Of a stretch of DNA of 61,731 nt, positions 8,832 to 17,621 are shown piece by piece. The position numbers and the translations under genes were made by a program. Within the stretch, counting starts at the first letter, position 1; the number at the start of each line of letters is the position of its first letter. The stretch spans positions 1 through 61,731 of the forward strand of contig NZ_PQWB01000050.1 in assembly GCF_002924365.1 (NCBI RefSeq), written 5' to 3'. Source of the stretch: Chromobacterium alticapitis. Lineage in GTDB: Bacteria > Pseudomonadota > Gammaproteobacteria > Burkholderiales > Chromobacteriaceae. The notes beneath the pieces were generated by a model, which was not told where the DNA came from, searched no databases, and was given only the letters and a program-made list of their open reading frames with translations.

Positions 8832-9899
8832 ATGAGCACGCAACAAAACACGGCGATCCAGTCCGTCGCGCGCGGTCCCGCCATGGGCCTGTTCGAACGC
8901 TATCTGACAGTGTGGGTGCTGTTGTGCATCGCGGCCGGCATCGCCGCGGGCCAATGGGCGCCCGGCCTATTCCACGCCATAGGCCGGCTGGAGATCGCCC
9001 GCGTCAATCTGCCGGTGGGTCTGCTGATCTGGGTGATGATCATCCCCATGCTGATGAAGGTGGACTTCGGCGCGCTGCATGAGGTGAAACAGCATGTCCG
9101 CGGCATCACCGTCACCCTGTTCGTCAACTGGCTGGTCAAGCCGTTCTCAATGGCGCTGCTTGGCTGGCTGTTCATCCGCCAGTTGTTCGCGCCCTGGCTG
9201 CCGGCCGAGCAGCTGGACAGCTATATCGCCGGCCTGATCCTGCTGGCCGCCGCGCCCTGCACCGCCATGGTCTTCGTCTGGAGCCGGCTGAGCGGCGGCG
9301 ACCCGCTGTTCACGCTGTCCCAGGTCGCGCTGAACGACGCCATCATGCTGTTCGCCTTCGCGCCGCTGGTCGGCCTGCTGCTGGGCATCTCCGCCATCGC
9401 CGTGCCCTGGGATACGCTGCTGGCCTCGGTCATGCTCTACATCCTGATCCCGGTGATCCTGGCCCAAGCCTGGCGCAAGGCGCTGCTGAACCGGGGCCAG
9501 GCCGCCTTCGACGCCGCCATGGCCAGGATCGGCCCATGGTCGATGAGCGCGTTGCTGGCGACGCTGGTGCTGCTGTTCGCCTTCCAAGGCGAGGCCATCC
9601 TGCGCCAGCCGCTGGTGATCGCGCTATTGGCCGTGCCCATCCTGATCCAGGTGTTTTTCAACTCGGCGCTGGCTTACTGGCTGAACAAGAAGGCCGGCGA
9701 GAAACACAGCGTGGCTTGCCCATCGGCGCTGATAGGCGCGTCCAACTTCTTCGAGCTGGCCGTCGCCGCAGCCATCAGCCTGTTCGGTTTCCACTCTGGC
9801 GCCGCCCTTGCCACCGTAGTGGGCGTGCTGATTGAAGTGCCTGCCATGTTGCTGGTGGTCAAGGCGGTCAATGCGAGCAAGGCGTGGTACGAGCGCTGA
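8832..9899 (+). CDS. acr3: ACR3-family arsenite efflux permease
   Basis: A 355-residue membrane protein with about ten hydrophobic segments. It carries the ACR3 signature around AAPCTAMVFVWSRLSGGDP, whose cysteine is the conserved residue needed for arsenite export. The late stretch LIGASNFFELAVAAAISLFG is also typical. It exports the arsenite made by ArsC using the proton gradient. An AAGGAGAACGC ribosome site precedes the ATG. It is the last gene of the ars operon; no strong terminator follows before lldR. Confidence 0.93.
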   Translation: MSTQQNTAIQSVARGPAMGLFERYLTVWVLLCIAAGIAAGQWAPGLFHAIGRLEIARVNLPVGLLIWVMIIPMLMKVDFGALHEVKQHVRGITVTLFVNWLVKPFSMALLGWLFIRQLFAPWLPAEQLDSYIAGLILLAAAPCTAMVFVWSRLSGGDPLFTLSQVALNDAIMLFAFAPLVGLLLGISAIAVPWDTLLASVMLYILIPVILAQAWRKALLNRGQAAFDAAMARIGPWSMSALLATLVLLFAFQGEAILRQPLVIALLAVPILIQVFFNSALAYWLNKKAGEKHSVACPSALIGASNFFELAVAAAISLFGFHSGAALATVVGVLIEVPAMLLVVKAVNASKAWYER

Positions 9900-9971
9900 C
9901 AAGCGCGCCCGCGCCCCGGATGACGCATAGCCAGGGACAATCTCGCCAACGCTCTGCTATGCTTGCGCATC

Positions 9972-9982
9972 TGGTCTGACCA
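9972..9982. promoter_or_regulatory. LldR-type operator upstream of lldR
   Basis: TGGTCTGACCA, an 11-bp palindrome sharing the TGGTnnnACCA core of the lactate operon operator, continued by AT. A plausible promoter lies just upstream (GGGACA at 9934-9939, TATGCT at 9958-9963, 18-base spacer), so the site falls just after the start of transcription. This suggests autoregulation of lldR. Confidence 0.65.
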
Positions 9983-10011
9983 ATACTCCGCCGATTTGCG
10001 ACGCTTACTCC

Positions 10012-10776
10012 ATGGCCTATCCCAAAGTCACTTTGCCCAAGCTGTCCGATGTGATCGTGCAGCAACTCGAAAAACGCATCCTCGACGGCGTGCTCAAGCC
10101 TGGCGACCGGCTCCCGCCTGAAAGACAATTGGCCGAGGAGTTCGGGGTGTCGCGGCCATCGCTGCGCGAGGCCATCCAGCAGCTGGCCTCGCGCGGCCTG
10201 CTGTCCAGCCGCCAGGGCGGCGGCACCTGGGTGACGGACAGGCTGGAAACCGCGTTTTCCGATCCGTGGGAAACCTTGCTGAACCAGCACGTGGAGCTGC
10301 ACGACGACGTGCTCGAATTCCGCCGCGTGCTGGAGGGCACGGTGGCGCGCTGCGCCGCCAGCCGCGCCACGCCGGCCGATCTGGAGCGGCTGCAACGCTG
10401 CGTGGACCGGCTGCAGCAGGCCTATCGCGGCGGAGATCTGGCCGAGCAGGCGCAAGCCGATGTCGAATTCCATCAGGCCGTGGCCGAGGCCTCGCACAAT
10501 GTGCTGTTCGCCCACTTGTCCGGCAGCCTACTGGCCATGCTGCAGCGCCACGTCAAAGACAATATCGCCAATCTGTTCGCCGTCGGCAAGGTGGCGGAGG
10601 CGCTGCGCGAACAGCATCTGGCGATCTGGCAGGCCATACGGGACCGCCAGCCGGACGCGGCGCGGCTGGCCGCGGAGAAACACATAGATTTTGTCGCCGA
10701 TACCCTGCAAAACCAGCAGCTGCAAGCCGAGCGCGACGCCCGCGCCCGTCTGCGCCTGCAACAGGACAACGCCTGA
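10012..10776 (+). CDS. lldR: GntR/FadR-family regulator, probably LldR
   Basis: A 254-residue FadR-type regulator. An N-terminal winged helix (residues 10-80, with PPERQLAEEFGVSRPSLREAI covering the recognition helix) is followed by an all-helical FCD ligand domain whose DVEFHQAVAEASHN and EEHLAIW-like stretches carry the metal/ligand histidines. Palindromes with the LldR/PdhR core stand before this gene and before the lactate operon, so lactate control is the best inference. PdhR is the main alternative by family similarity, but no pyruvate dehydrogenase genes are in the window. It is separated from the lld operon by the ars cassette. Confidence 0.82.
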   Translation: MAYPKVTLPKLSDVIVQQLEKRILDGVLKPGDRLPPERQLAEEFGVSRPSLREAIQQLASRGLLSSRQGGGTWVTDRLETAFSDPWETLLNQHVELHDDVLEFRRVLEGTVARCAASRATPADLERLQRCVDRLQQAYRGGDLAEQAQADVEFHQAVAEASHNVLFAHLSGSLLAMLQRHVKDNIANLFAVGKVAEALREQHLAIWQAIRDRQPDAARLAAEKHIDFVADTLQNQQLQAERDARARLRLQQDNA

Positions 10777-10821
10777 AGCCGCGCCGACGACAATCGGCGC
10801 CGCCCGCCGCGCCAGAATGCC

Positions 10822-10855
10822 AAGGGCCGCCCCGTCTCGCGACGGCGCGGCCCTT
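10822..10855. terminator. Bidirectional terminator between lldR and hldD
   Basis: A long stem with outer arms AAGGGCCGC / GCGGCCCTT and inner arms CCGTC / GACGG around a TCGC loop. It sits in the 106-base gap between the convergent lldR and hldD genes and can serve both. Confidence 0.75.
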
Positions 10856-10882
10856 GCCTCATCCTTTGGACGACGCCGGCGA

Positions 10883-11884
10883 TCAGCCCTGGCGATCCAT
10901 CAGCCAGTCCACATAGCGGCTTACGCCCTCGCTGACTGACAGCATGGGCTCCTGGTAACCGGCCTCGCGCAGTTTGGCGATGTCGGCTTGAGTGAAGCTC
11001 TGGTACTTGCCCTTCAGCGCGTCCGGGAAGGGAATGTATTCGACTATGCCCTGCTGCGCCATCTCGGCCAGCGTCAGCGCCGGCTTGCCCTCATGGCGTC
11101 GGCAGGCGTTGACCGTGGCCTCGGCCACATCGTTGAACGGCTGCGAGCGGCCGCTGCCCAGATTGAAGATGCCGCTCTTTTCCGGATGGTCCAGGAAATG
11201 CAGATTGACCTTGACCACGTCCTCCACCGAAACGAAGTCGCGGCTCTGCATGCCATCGCCCCAGCCGTCCCAGCCGCCGAACAACTTGACCTTGCCGTGC
11301 TCGCGGTATTGGTTGAAATGGTGGAAGGCGACGGAAGCCATGCGGCCCTTGTGCTGCTCGCGCGGACCGTAGACGTTGAAATAACGGAAGCCCACCGCCT
11401 GCGCGCTCAGGCCTTCCTTCATGCGGCGGCGCAACACCTGGTCGAACTGGAACTTGGAATAGCCATAGACATTCAACGGGCCCTCGTGCTGGCGCTCCTC
11501 CTTGAACACGGTGCCCTTGCCGTAAGTGGCGGCGCTGGACGCGTACAGGAACTGGATTTCCTCATGTTGGCAATAATCGAACAAGGCCAGCGTGTACTGG
11601 TAGTTATTGTCCATCATGTACTTGCCGTCGTGGTTCATCGTGTCCGAACACGCGCCCTGGTGCAGGATGGCGGTAAACTCGCCCTCGTACTCGCCATCCA
11701 GCAGCAGGTGCAGGAATTCATGCTTGTCGAGGTAATGCGCGATTTCGCAATCGACCAGATTATGGAACTTGTCGCCATGGCTCAGATTGTCCACGGCGAG
11801 GATGTCGGTGATGCCGCGCTGGTTCAAACCCTTGACCAGATTGGAGCCGATGAGGCCGGCGGCGCCGGTGACGACGATAGTCAT
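10883..11884 (-). CDS. hldD: ADP-L-glycero-D-manno-heptose 6-epimerase
   Basis: A 333-residue short-chain dehydrogenase-type epimerase that makes the final ADP-heptose precursor of LPS inner core. The N-terminal [11 protein letters not shown] nucleotide motif, the serine-rich SSAATYG segment and the catalytic YGYSK pair are all present. The start is the ATG after AAGGATTAAAC; an upstream extension of 79 codons does not resemble the family. It is the last gene of the envelope cluster, 50 bases after the DUF924 gene, and works with HldA encoded two genes upstream. Confidence 0.95.
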   Translation of the reverse strand: MTIVVTGAAGLIGSNLVKGLNQRGITDILAVDNLSHGDKFHNLVDCEIAHYLDKHEFLHLLLDGEYEGEFTAILHQGACSDTMNHDGKYMMDNNYQYTLALFDYCQHEEIQFLYASSAATYGKGTVFKEERQHEGPLNVYGYSKFQFDQVLRRRMKEGLSAQAVGFRYFNVYGPREQHKGRMASVAFHHFNQYREHGKVKLFGGWDGWGDGMQSRDFVSVEDVVKVNLHFLDHPEKSGIFNLGSGRSQPFNDVAEATVNACRRHEGKPALTLAEMAQQGIVEYIPFPDALKGKYQSFTQADIAKLREAGYQEPMLSVSEGVSRYVDWLMDRQG

Positions 11885-11934
11885 GTTTAATCCTTGTTCG
11901 GCCGGGACCGCGGGGTCCGGGCAGTAATATTGAT

Positions 11935-12525
11935 TCAGAAGCCCGCGCCGGGGCGAGCCAAATAAGACAACTCCGCCGCGGTGCTGGTTCTGCCCAGCGC
12001 CGCGTTGCGATGCGGGAAGCGGCCGAACTCGGCGATCACGTCCAGGTGGCGCCGGGCATAATCCAGATAGCCGCTGTCCGGCAATTCGGCCGCCAGCTCG
12101 GAAAACAGCTGGACCGACCACTGTTGGTCCGCCAGATCTTCGCTGTGCTCGAACGGCAGATAGGCGAATACGCGCGCCACCGGCGGCAAGCGGCGGTCCA
12201 GCCCGCTCTCCCGCGCCAGCCGCGCCCCTGCGCGCGCCCTGGCGTCACTGGCGAAAGCCCTAGCCTCGCCGCGGAACAGATTGCGCGGAAACTGGTCCGC
12301 GATGAGCAGCCAGGCCAGCGCGGCCTTGGCGTCTGTAACATCCATGTCCAGCTCGCCGCGCTCCAACTGCTGCCAGTCGTCCAAAAACTGGCGGCGGATG
12401 GCGTCGTCAAACGCCTCGTCCCTGGCGAACCATGCGCCGCGCGCCGTGTTCAGGCAGGCCTCGTCGCTGCCGCCAAACCAGAAGCGCAACACCGCGTCCA
12501 CCCGCTCAGCCGTCAACTTCGCCAT
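11935..12525 (-). CDS. DUF924 family protein
   Basis: A 196-residue all-helical, TPR-like protein of the DUF924 family. Family hallmarks are the N-terminal RFWFGG, the central [11 protein letters not shown] and the later [10 protein letters not shown]. The ATG follows a strong GGGAGG site. The biochemical role of this family is unknown. It lies between hldA and hldD, 38 and 50 bases away, so it is co-transcribed with heptose synthesis genes, but that does not by itself show an LPS role. Confidence 0.85.
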   Translation of the reverse strand: MAKLTAERVDAVLRFWFGGSDEACLNTARGAWFARDEAFDDAIRRQFLDDWQQLERGELDMDVTDAKAALAWLLIADQFPRNLFRGEARAFASDARARAGARLARESGLDRRLPPVARVFAYLPFEHSEDLADQQWSVQLFSELAAELPDSGYLDYARRHLDVIAEFGRFPHRNAALGRTSTAAELSYLARPGAGF

Positions 12526-12563
12526 CTTCGCCTCCCTTGGCGCGCCGCGATGGCGCGAATGAA

Positions 12564-13526
12564 TTACAAGGCCAGCAGCTCCTGCTGGCTGCATACGGCG
12601 GTGCCTAGCTTGCCCACCACCACGCCGGCGGCGGCATTGGCCAGGCTCATCGCCACCGGCATGCTCAGGCCGGCGGCCAGCGCCAGTCCCAGCGTGCCTA
12701 TCACCGTGTCGCCTGCGCCGGACACGTCGTACACTTCGCGCGCCAGCGTAGGCTGGTGCAGCGCGCCCTCGGTCCGGAACAAGGTCATGCCCTCTTCGCT
12801 GCGCGTCACCAGCAAGGCGTCCAGCTTCAGCGCCTCGCGCAGGGCCTGCGCCTTGGCCGTCAGCGCGGCCTCGTCCTTCCAGCTGCCCGCCACCTGGCGG
12901 AATTCGCTGCGGTTCGGCGTCAGCAAGGTGGCGCCGGCGTATTTGCTGTAGTCGTCGCCCTTGGGGTCTATCAGCACCGGCTTGCCGGCCGCGCGCGCCA
13001 GGCGGATCATCTCCGCGACGTGGGTCAGCCCGCCCTTGCCGTAGTCGGACAGGATCACCACATCGTGCTTCGCGACAATATCAGAGAATTCCTGCAGCTT
13101 GTCCGCCAGGATTTCATGGCTGGGCGCGTCTTCGAAATCCAGCCGGATCAGTTGCTGCTGCCGCGCCACCACGCGCAGCTTCACCGTGGTGGAGATGTTG
13201 GCGTCGCGCTTGAACGAGGTGGCGATGCCGTCGCGCACCAGCAGCGCTTCCAGCGCGTCGGCCGCTTCGTCGTTCCCCACCACGGACAAGATGCTGGCCT
13301 TGCCGCCCAACCCGGCGATATTGCGCGCCACATTGGCCGCGCCGCCGGCGCGCTCCTCGCTGCGGGCGATCTTGGCCACCGGCACCGGCGCTTCCGGCGA
13401 AATCCGCGACACATCGCCAAACCAGTAACGATCCAGCATCACATCGCCCACCACCAGCACGCGGGCGCCCGCCAGCTTGCTCGCCAACTCGGCGGCGTTC
13501 AGCCCCAGGTCTTGCATTACACCCAT
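12564..13526 (-). CDS. hldA: D-glycero-beta-D-manno-heptose-7-phosphate kinase
   Basis: A 320-residue PfkB/ribokinase-fold sugar kinase corresponding to domain I of the bifunctional HldE. It shows the ERAGGAANVARN sugar-binding segment, DPKGDD and the GAGDTVIGTL anion-hole motif near the C-terminus. The adenylyltransferase half found in HldE is absent, so a separate HldC-like gene must exist elsewhere. The ATG at 13526 lies 10 bases past the ugd stop, with GAAAGAG as ribosome site; a second ATG three codons on is possible. Confidence 0.93.
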   Translation of the reverse strand: MGVMQDLGLNAAELASKLAGARVLVVGDVMLDRYWFGDVSRISPEAPVPVAKIARSEERAGGAANVARNIAGLGGKASILSVVGNDEAADALEALLVRDGIATSFKRDANISTTVKLRVVARQQQLIRLDFEDAPSHEILADKLQEFSDIVAKHDVVILSDYGKGGLTHVAEMIRLARAAGKPVLIDPKGDDYSKYAGATLLTPNRSEFRQVAGSWKDEAALTAKAQALREALKLDALLVTRSEEGMTLFRTEGALHQPTLAREVYDVSGAGDTVIGTLGLALAAGLSMPVAMSLANAAAGVVVGKLGTAVCSQQELLAL

Positions 13527-13536
13527 GATTGCTCTT

Positions 13537-14856
13537 TCAACGGCCGATGGCGTGGTAGTCGAAACCTTGTTCGCGCAGCCAGGCCGGTTCATACATATTG
13601 CGGCCGTCGAAAATCAGCGGCTGCTTCAAACTCTTGCGGATCGCCTCGAAGTCCGGCGCGCGGAACATCTTCCACTCCGTGACGATCAGCAGCGCGTCGG
13701 CATTGTCCAGCGCACCCATCATGTCGTCGACGAAGCTGATGCCCTGCATGCCGGTCATGACGCGTTGCGCCTCATGCGAGGCCACCGGGTCGAAGGCGGC
13801 GAGAGTCGCGCCGCGCCGGGTCAACGCTTCCGCGATCACGCGGCTGGGCGCTTCGCGCATATCGTCGGTATTGGGCTTGAACGCCAGGCCCCACAAGGCG
13901 AAGCGGCGTCCGGACAAATCCTCGCCGAAATGGGACACCACCTTCTCGACCAGGCGCAGCTTCTGCACCTCGTTGGCCTCCTCCACCGCGGTCAGCACGC
14001 GCAACGCATGGCCGTTTTCCTTGGCGGTCTGCACCAGCGCCTTGACGTCCTTGGGGAAGCAGGAGCCGCCATAGCCCACGCCAGGGTACAGGAAGTGATA
14101 GCCGATGCGCGGGTCCGAGCCCATGCCCAGCCGTACCTGTTCGATGTCGGCGCCCATGGTCTCGGCCAGATTGGCCAGTTCGTTCATGAAGGAAATGCGC
14201 GTGGCCAGCATGGCGTTGGCCGCGTACTTGGTCAGCTCGGCCGAGCGCACGTCCATCAGCAGCACGCGCTCGTGGTTGCGCTGGAACGGCTTGTACAGGC
14301 GGCGCATGATCTCTGCCGCGCGCTCATCGTCCACGCCCACCACCACGCGGTCCGGCCGCATGAAGTCCTCGATCGCCGCGCCTTCCTTCAGGAATTCCGG
14401 GTTCGACACCACGCTGAACGCGATGTCTGCGCCGCGCGCCGCCAGCTCATCGGCGATGACCGCCCGCACGCGATCGGCCGTGCCCACCGGCACGGTGGAC
14501 TTGTCCACCACCACGCGGTATTCCGTCATGTGGCGGGCGATATTGCGCGCCGCGGCCAGCACGTATTGCAGGTCGGCCGAGCCATCCTCGTCCGGCGGCG
14601 TGCCGACGGCGATGAACTGCACCTCGCCGAAGGCGACTGATTCCGCCACATCGGTGGTGAAATGCAGGCGGCCGGCGGCCACATTGCGCTTGACCATGTC
14701 CTCCAGGCCGGGCTCGAAAATGGGGATGCCGCCGCTCTGCAGGATTTCGATCTTGCGCGGATCCACATCCAGACAACACACGTGATAGCCGGTCTCGGCC
14801 AGACAGGTGCCCGTCACCAGGCCTACGTAACCGGAGCCAATGACTGTGATTTTCAT
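13537..14856 (-). CDS. ugd: UDP-glucose 6-dehydrogenase
   Basis: A 439-residue enzyme oxidising UDP-glucose to UDP-glucuronate with two NAD. The N-terminal Rossmann motif is GSGYVG (residues 7-12), and the catalytic cysteine is Cys266 in [10 protein letters not shown]. The [16 protein letters not shown] segment begins the C-terminal UDP-binding domain. The product feeds capsule, LPS or aminoarabinose precursor synthesis. The start overlaps the pyrF stop as ATGA. Confidence 0.96.
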   Translation of the reverse strand: MKITVIGSGYVGLVTGTCLAETGYHVCCLDVDPRKIEILQSGGIPIFEPGLEDMVKRNVAAGRLHFTTDVAESVAFGEVQFIAVGTPPDEDGSADLQYVLAAARNIARHMTEYRVVVDKSTVPVGTADRVRAVIADELAARGADIAFSVVSNPEFLKEGAAIEDFMRPDRVVVGVDDERAAEIMRRLYKPFQRNHERVLLMDVRSAELTKYAANAMLATRISFMNELANLAETMGADIEQVRLGMGSDPRIGYHFLYPGVGYGGSCFPKDVKALVQTAKENGHALRVLTAVEEANEVQKLRLVEKVVSHFGEDLSGRRFALWGLAFKPNTDDMREAPSRVIAEALTRRGATLAAFDPVASHEAQRVMTGMQGISFVDDMMGALDNADALLIVTEWKMFRAPDFEAIRKSLKQPLIFDGRNMYEPAWLREQGFDYHAIGR

Positions 14857-15596
14857 AATTGCTTGATCCGGTAGCCCTGAATGTCCTGATTGATCGCGCG
14901 CAGCGTCGCCAAGGGATCGGCGGAGCCGGTGATGGAGCGGCCGATCACCAGGTAATCGGAGCCCGCCTCCAGCGCGGCCAGCGGCGTCATCACGCGGCGC
15001 TGGTCGTCATTGCCGCCCTCGGCCAGCCGGATGCCCGGCGTCACCAGCTTGAAATCGCGGCCCAGCGCCTGTTTCAGCATGGCGGCCTCCTGCGCCGAGC
15101 ACACCACGCCGTCCAGGCCGCAGTCTCGCGTCAAGGTCGCCAGGCGCAGCACATGCTGCTCGGGCGAGGCGGCAATGCCGATCTCGGCCAGATCGGACGC
15201 TTCCATGCTGGTCAGCACCGTCACCGCGATCAGCAAAGGCCGCTGGCTGTAGCCGGCCAGCGCCTCGCGCGCGGCCTCCATCATGCGGCGGCCGCCGGAA
15301 GCGTGCACATTGACCATCCAGACGCCGGCCTCCGCCGCGGCCTTGCAGGCGTGGGCGACCGTGTTCGGGATATCGTGGAACTTCATGTCCAGGAAGACTT
15401 GGAAACCACGCGCCGCCAGCGCCTCGACCAGATGGCGGCCGCTGGAGGTGAACAATTCCTTGCCCACTTTCAGGCGGCACTCGGCCGGATCCAGCTGGCT
15501 GGCGAACTTCAGCGCGGCGTCGGCGTTGTCGAAATCCAACGCCACGACAACCGGCGAGGTCTCGCGCGCGTCCGCGTTTGCAATCAAAGGATTCAT
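14853..15596 (-). CDS. pyrF: Orotidine 5'-phosphate decarboxylase
   Basis: A 247-residue TIM-barrel enzyme making UMP in pyrimidine synthesis. The active-site signature [13 protein letters not shown] is present near residue 68. The start is the ATG 8 bases after GGAG; an upstream extension of 20 codons lacks family similarity. It is translationally coupled to ugd, tying UMP supply to a UDP-sugar enzyme. Confidence 0.96.
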   Translation of the reverse strand: MNPLIANADARETSPVVVALDFDNADAALKFASQLDPAECRLKVGKELFTSSGRHLVEALAARGFQVFLDMKFHDIPNTVAHACKAAAEAGVWMVNVHASGGRRMMEAAREALAGYSQRPLLIAVTVLTSMEASDLAEIGIAASPEQHVLRLATLTRDCGLDGVVCSAQEAAMLKQALGRDFKLVTPGIRLAEGGNDDQRRVMTPLAALEAGSDYLVIGRSITGSADPLATLRAINQDIQGYRIKQL

Positions 15597-15662
15597 CAAT
15601 GCTCCATATTCTGTTTCTGGCGCGCGCCGGTCTGCGCCGGCGACGCGATGCGTCAATCGTTA

Positions 15663-16820
15663 TCAGGCTTCCGAGCGGTTGGCGGTAAAGCTTTCCCACT
15701 CGCCGCAAGCCGGGCAATGCCAGAAGAAAGCGCGGGAACGGAAGTTGCAGCACTTGCAGCGATGCACGCTCAGGCGTTGCGAGTGCTTGAGTATCAGCGC
15801 GCGCGCCACCTCCGCGTCCATGCGGCCCTCAGGCGACAGCTCGTCCATCTGCGCCTCTATCATCCGATACACGCCGGCCAGGCTGGGCCGCGCGTACACT
15901 GCCTCGCGCACGCCTTCCAGCGCCTTGGCCTCGCCCTCATAGGTGGCGATTTTCTGGTACAAGAGATCGGTCAATTCCAGTTGCGGGAAAGTGCGCTGGT
16001 AGCCGCGCAGCAGCGCGATGCCCTCCAGCGGCCTGCCCTGCTTTTCATAAGCGTCGAACAGGCGCTCGGCGGCCATGGCCAGGTATTCGTAATTCTGCTT
16101 TTCTATGCCCTGCCAGGCCGCGATGGCGGCGTCGGCATTGCCTTCGGCGAATTCGATGTCGCCCAGGATCAGGCTGGCGCGCACGCACTTTCGATTGGCG
16201 GCGATGGCTTCCGCCACATACTGCCTGGCCTGCGCGTAACTAGACTTGTACAACTCGCCCTGGGCCAGTTCGCAATAAAACTGCGCCACCTCATGCTGGA
16301 AGGAGTGGGCGTCGCTGCGCAGCTCGCGCGCCGTCTCAATCGCCTTCTGCCAGTCGCGGTCCTGCTGGTAGATGTCCAGCAGCTGCCGACGCGCCGCCAG
16401 CCCCATATTGCCGTCCAGCAGCTTCAGCAGGATTTCCTCCGCGCGATCCACCAGGCCCGCCTTGCGGAAGTCCTGCGCCAGCTCATTGCGCACCTGGTCG
16501 CGCTGCTCGCCCGGCAGATCCGACGAGTCCAGCATTTGCTGATGCAGCCGGATGGCGCGGTCGTTCTCGCCGCGCTTGCGGTAGAGTTTGCCCAGGATAT
16601 GCTGCAGTTCCAGCGCCGCCCCCTGTTGGCGCGCCACTTCAGCCAAGGCTTGCGCCGCGACATCGGTCTTGTCTTCAACCAGCGCGTCCAGGCCGCGGAA
16701 ATAGGAAGTCGGCACCGATTTCGCCTGTTTCAGCACTGTGCGCATGTCGACGCGCGCGGCAAACCAGCCGAGTCCGAAAAAGGCCGGAAACAGCAGCAGC
16801 CACCACAAATCAAGTTCCAA
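15663..16820 (-). CDS. lapB: LPS assembly protein LapB (YciM)
   Basis: A 385-residue inner-membrane protein. One N-terminal membrane segment (LWWLLLFPAFFGLGWFAA) is followed by TPR repeats facing the cytoplasm and a C-terminal rubredoxin-like zinc ribbon with two CxxC pairs (CKCC and CPAC). In E. coli LapB directs FtsH degradation of LpxC and so limits LPS synthesis. The start chosen is a TTG giving MELDLWW, which follows AAAGGA by 6 bases and matches the usual N-terminus; a longer TTG start overlapping lapA adds unrelated residues. No ATG is available. Confidence 0.92.
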   Translation of the reverse strand: MELDLWWLLLFPAFFGLGWFAARVDMRTVLKQAKSVPTSYFRGLDALVEDKTDVAAQALAEVARQQGAALELQHILGKLYRKRGENDRAIRLHQQMLDSSDLPGEQRDQVRNELAQDFRKAGLVDRAEEILLKLLDGNMGLAARRQLLDIYQQDRDWQKAIETARELRSDAHSFQHEVAQFYCELAQGELYKSSYAQARQYVAEAIAANRKCVRASLILGDIEFAEGNADAAIAAWQGIEKQNYEYLAMAAERLFDAYEKQGRPLEGIALLRGYQRTFPQLELTDLLYQKIATYEGEAKALEGVREAVYARPSLAGVYRMIEAQMDELSPEGRMDAEVARALILKHSQRLSVHRCKCCNFRSRAFFWHCPACGEWESFTANRSEA

Positions 16821-16876
16821 CAGCAATCCTTTCGGGATAAATAGCCCGGCCCGCGGACGCGGCCCGGCAGGAAAAT

Positions 16877-17170
16877 TCAATCAGCCAGCGCGTCGCTGGG
16901 ATCGCTGACGACCTTGTGGGCAGGCGGACGATTGCGCAGCTCTTTCTTGAGTTGCGACAATTCGCGGCGGGTTTTCAGATAGAAGCTGAAGGTGGCCAGC
17001 AGACCTACGATCGCTCCGGCCACAAAGAACAGCAGCAGGAATACGATGAGCGGCGCCGACCAGGATTGGCCGAAGAACAGTTTGAATTCGACAGCATGGC
17101 TGTTTTGCACGGTAATGGCGACCAGCAGCAGCAGCAGCGCCAGTTCGACGATACGCAACAAATATCGCAT
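16877..17170 (-). CDS. lapA: LPS assembly protein LapA (DUF1049)
   Basis: A 97-residue protein with two membrane segments (about residues 3-20 and 40-65) and a basic, helical cytoplasmic tail, as in LapA/YciS. It is the membrane partner of LapB, encoded next. The gene starts 75 bases after the ihfB terminator, so a promoter for the envelope cluster is expected within 17171-17244, but no convincing -35/-10 pair was seen. Confidence 0.9.
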   Translation of the reverse strand: MRYLLRIVELALLLLLVAITVQNSHAVEFKLFFGQSWSAPLIVFLLLFFVAGAIVGLLATFSFYLKTRRELSQLKKELRNRPPAHKVVSDPSDALAD

Positions 17171-17244
17171 GGTTTCGCTCGATGAGTTTGCCGGAGTGCA
17201 ATTTTAAACGATAGCCGGCCACAACCCAAGCCCGACGGACAAAA

Positions 17245-17275
17245 CGAAAAAAGCGCCGCAATAAGCGGCGCTTTT
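17245..17275 (-). terminator. Intrinsic terminator of ihfB
   Basis: On the minus strand, arms GCGCCGC / GCGGCGC extended by A/T pairs surround a 5-base loop and run into six T. It lies 25 bases after the ihfB stop and isolates cmk-rpsA-ihfB from lapA. Confidence 0.9.
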
Positions 17276-17299
17276 CGACACAAAACCGGAAAACTGCTA

Positions 17300-17614
17300 T
17301 CAGGCCTGAACCTGTTCCATCAGGGAAAGGTCCACGCGTTCGCGCAATTCCTTGCCGGCCTTGAAATGAGGCACGTATTTCTCAGGAACCGAGACGCTGG
17401 TGCCCGACTTCGGGTTGCGGCCGACGCGCGGCGGACGGTAGTTCAGATCGAAGCTACCGAAACCGCGAATCTCGATGCGGCTACCCTGAGCCAGGTTGTT
17501 GGCCATCGCGTCCAGAATGGTCTTGACGGCCAACTCAGCATCTTTGTAGACCAACTGAGAATTGCGCTCGGCGAGTCTCTCGGACAGCCTAGCAATCAGC
17601 TCAGATTTGGTCAT
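17300..17614 (-). CDS. ihfB: Integration host factor beta subunit
   Basis: A 104-residue HU/IHF-fold DNA-bending protein. The beta-arm segment [23 protein letters not shown], with the intercalating proline region, is standard for IhfB. It pairs with IhfA, not in the window. It starts 7 bases after the rpsA stop, the conserved proteobacterial rpsA-ihfB order. Confidence 0.97.
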   Translation of the reverse strand: MTKSELIARLSERLAERNSQLVYKDAELAVKTILDAMANNLAQGSRIEIRGFGSFDLNYRPPRVGRNPKSGTSVSVPEKYVPHFKAGKELRERVDLSLMEQVQA

Positions 17615-17621
17615 GACGCTA

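Noticed and set aside
8065-9899. Arsenic cassette as part of a mobile element
   Set aside because: No transposase, integrase, terminal repeats or target duplication is visible at its ends; only its position suggests insertion.
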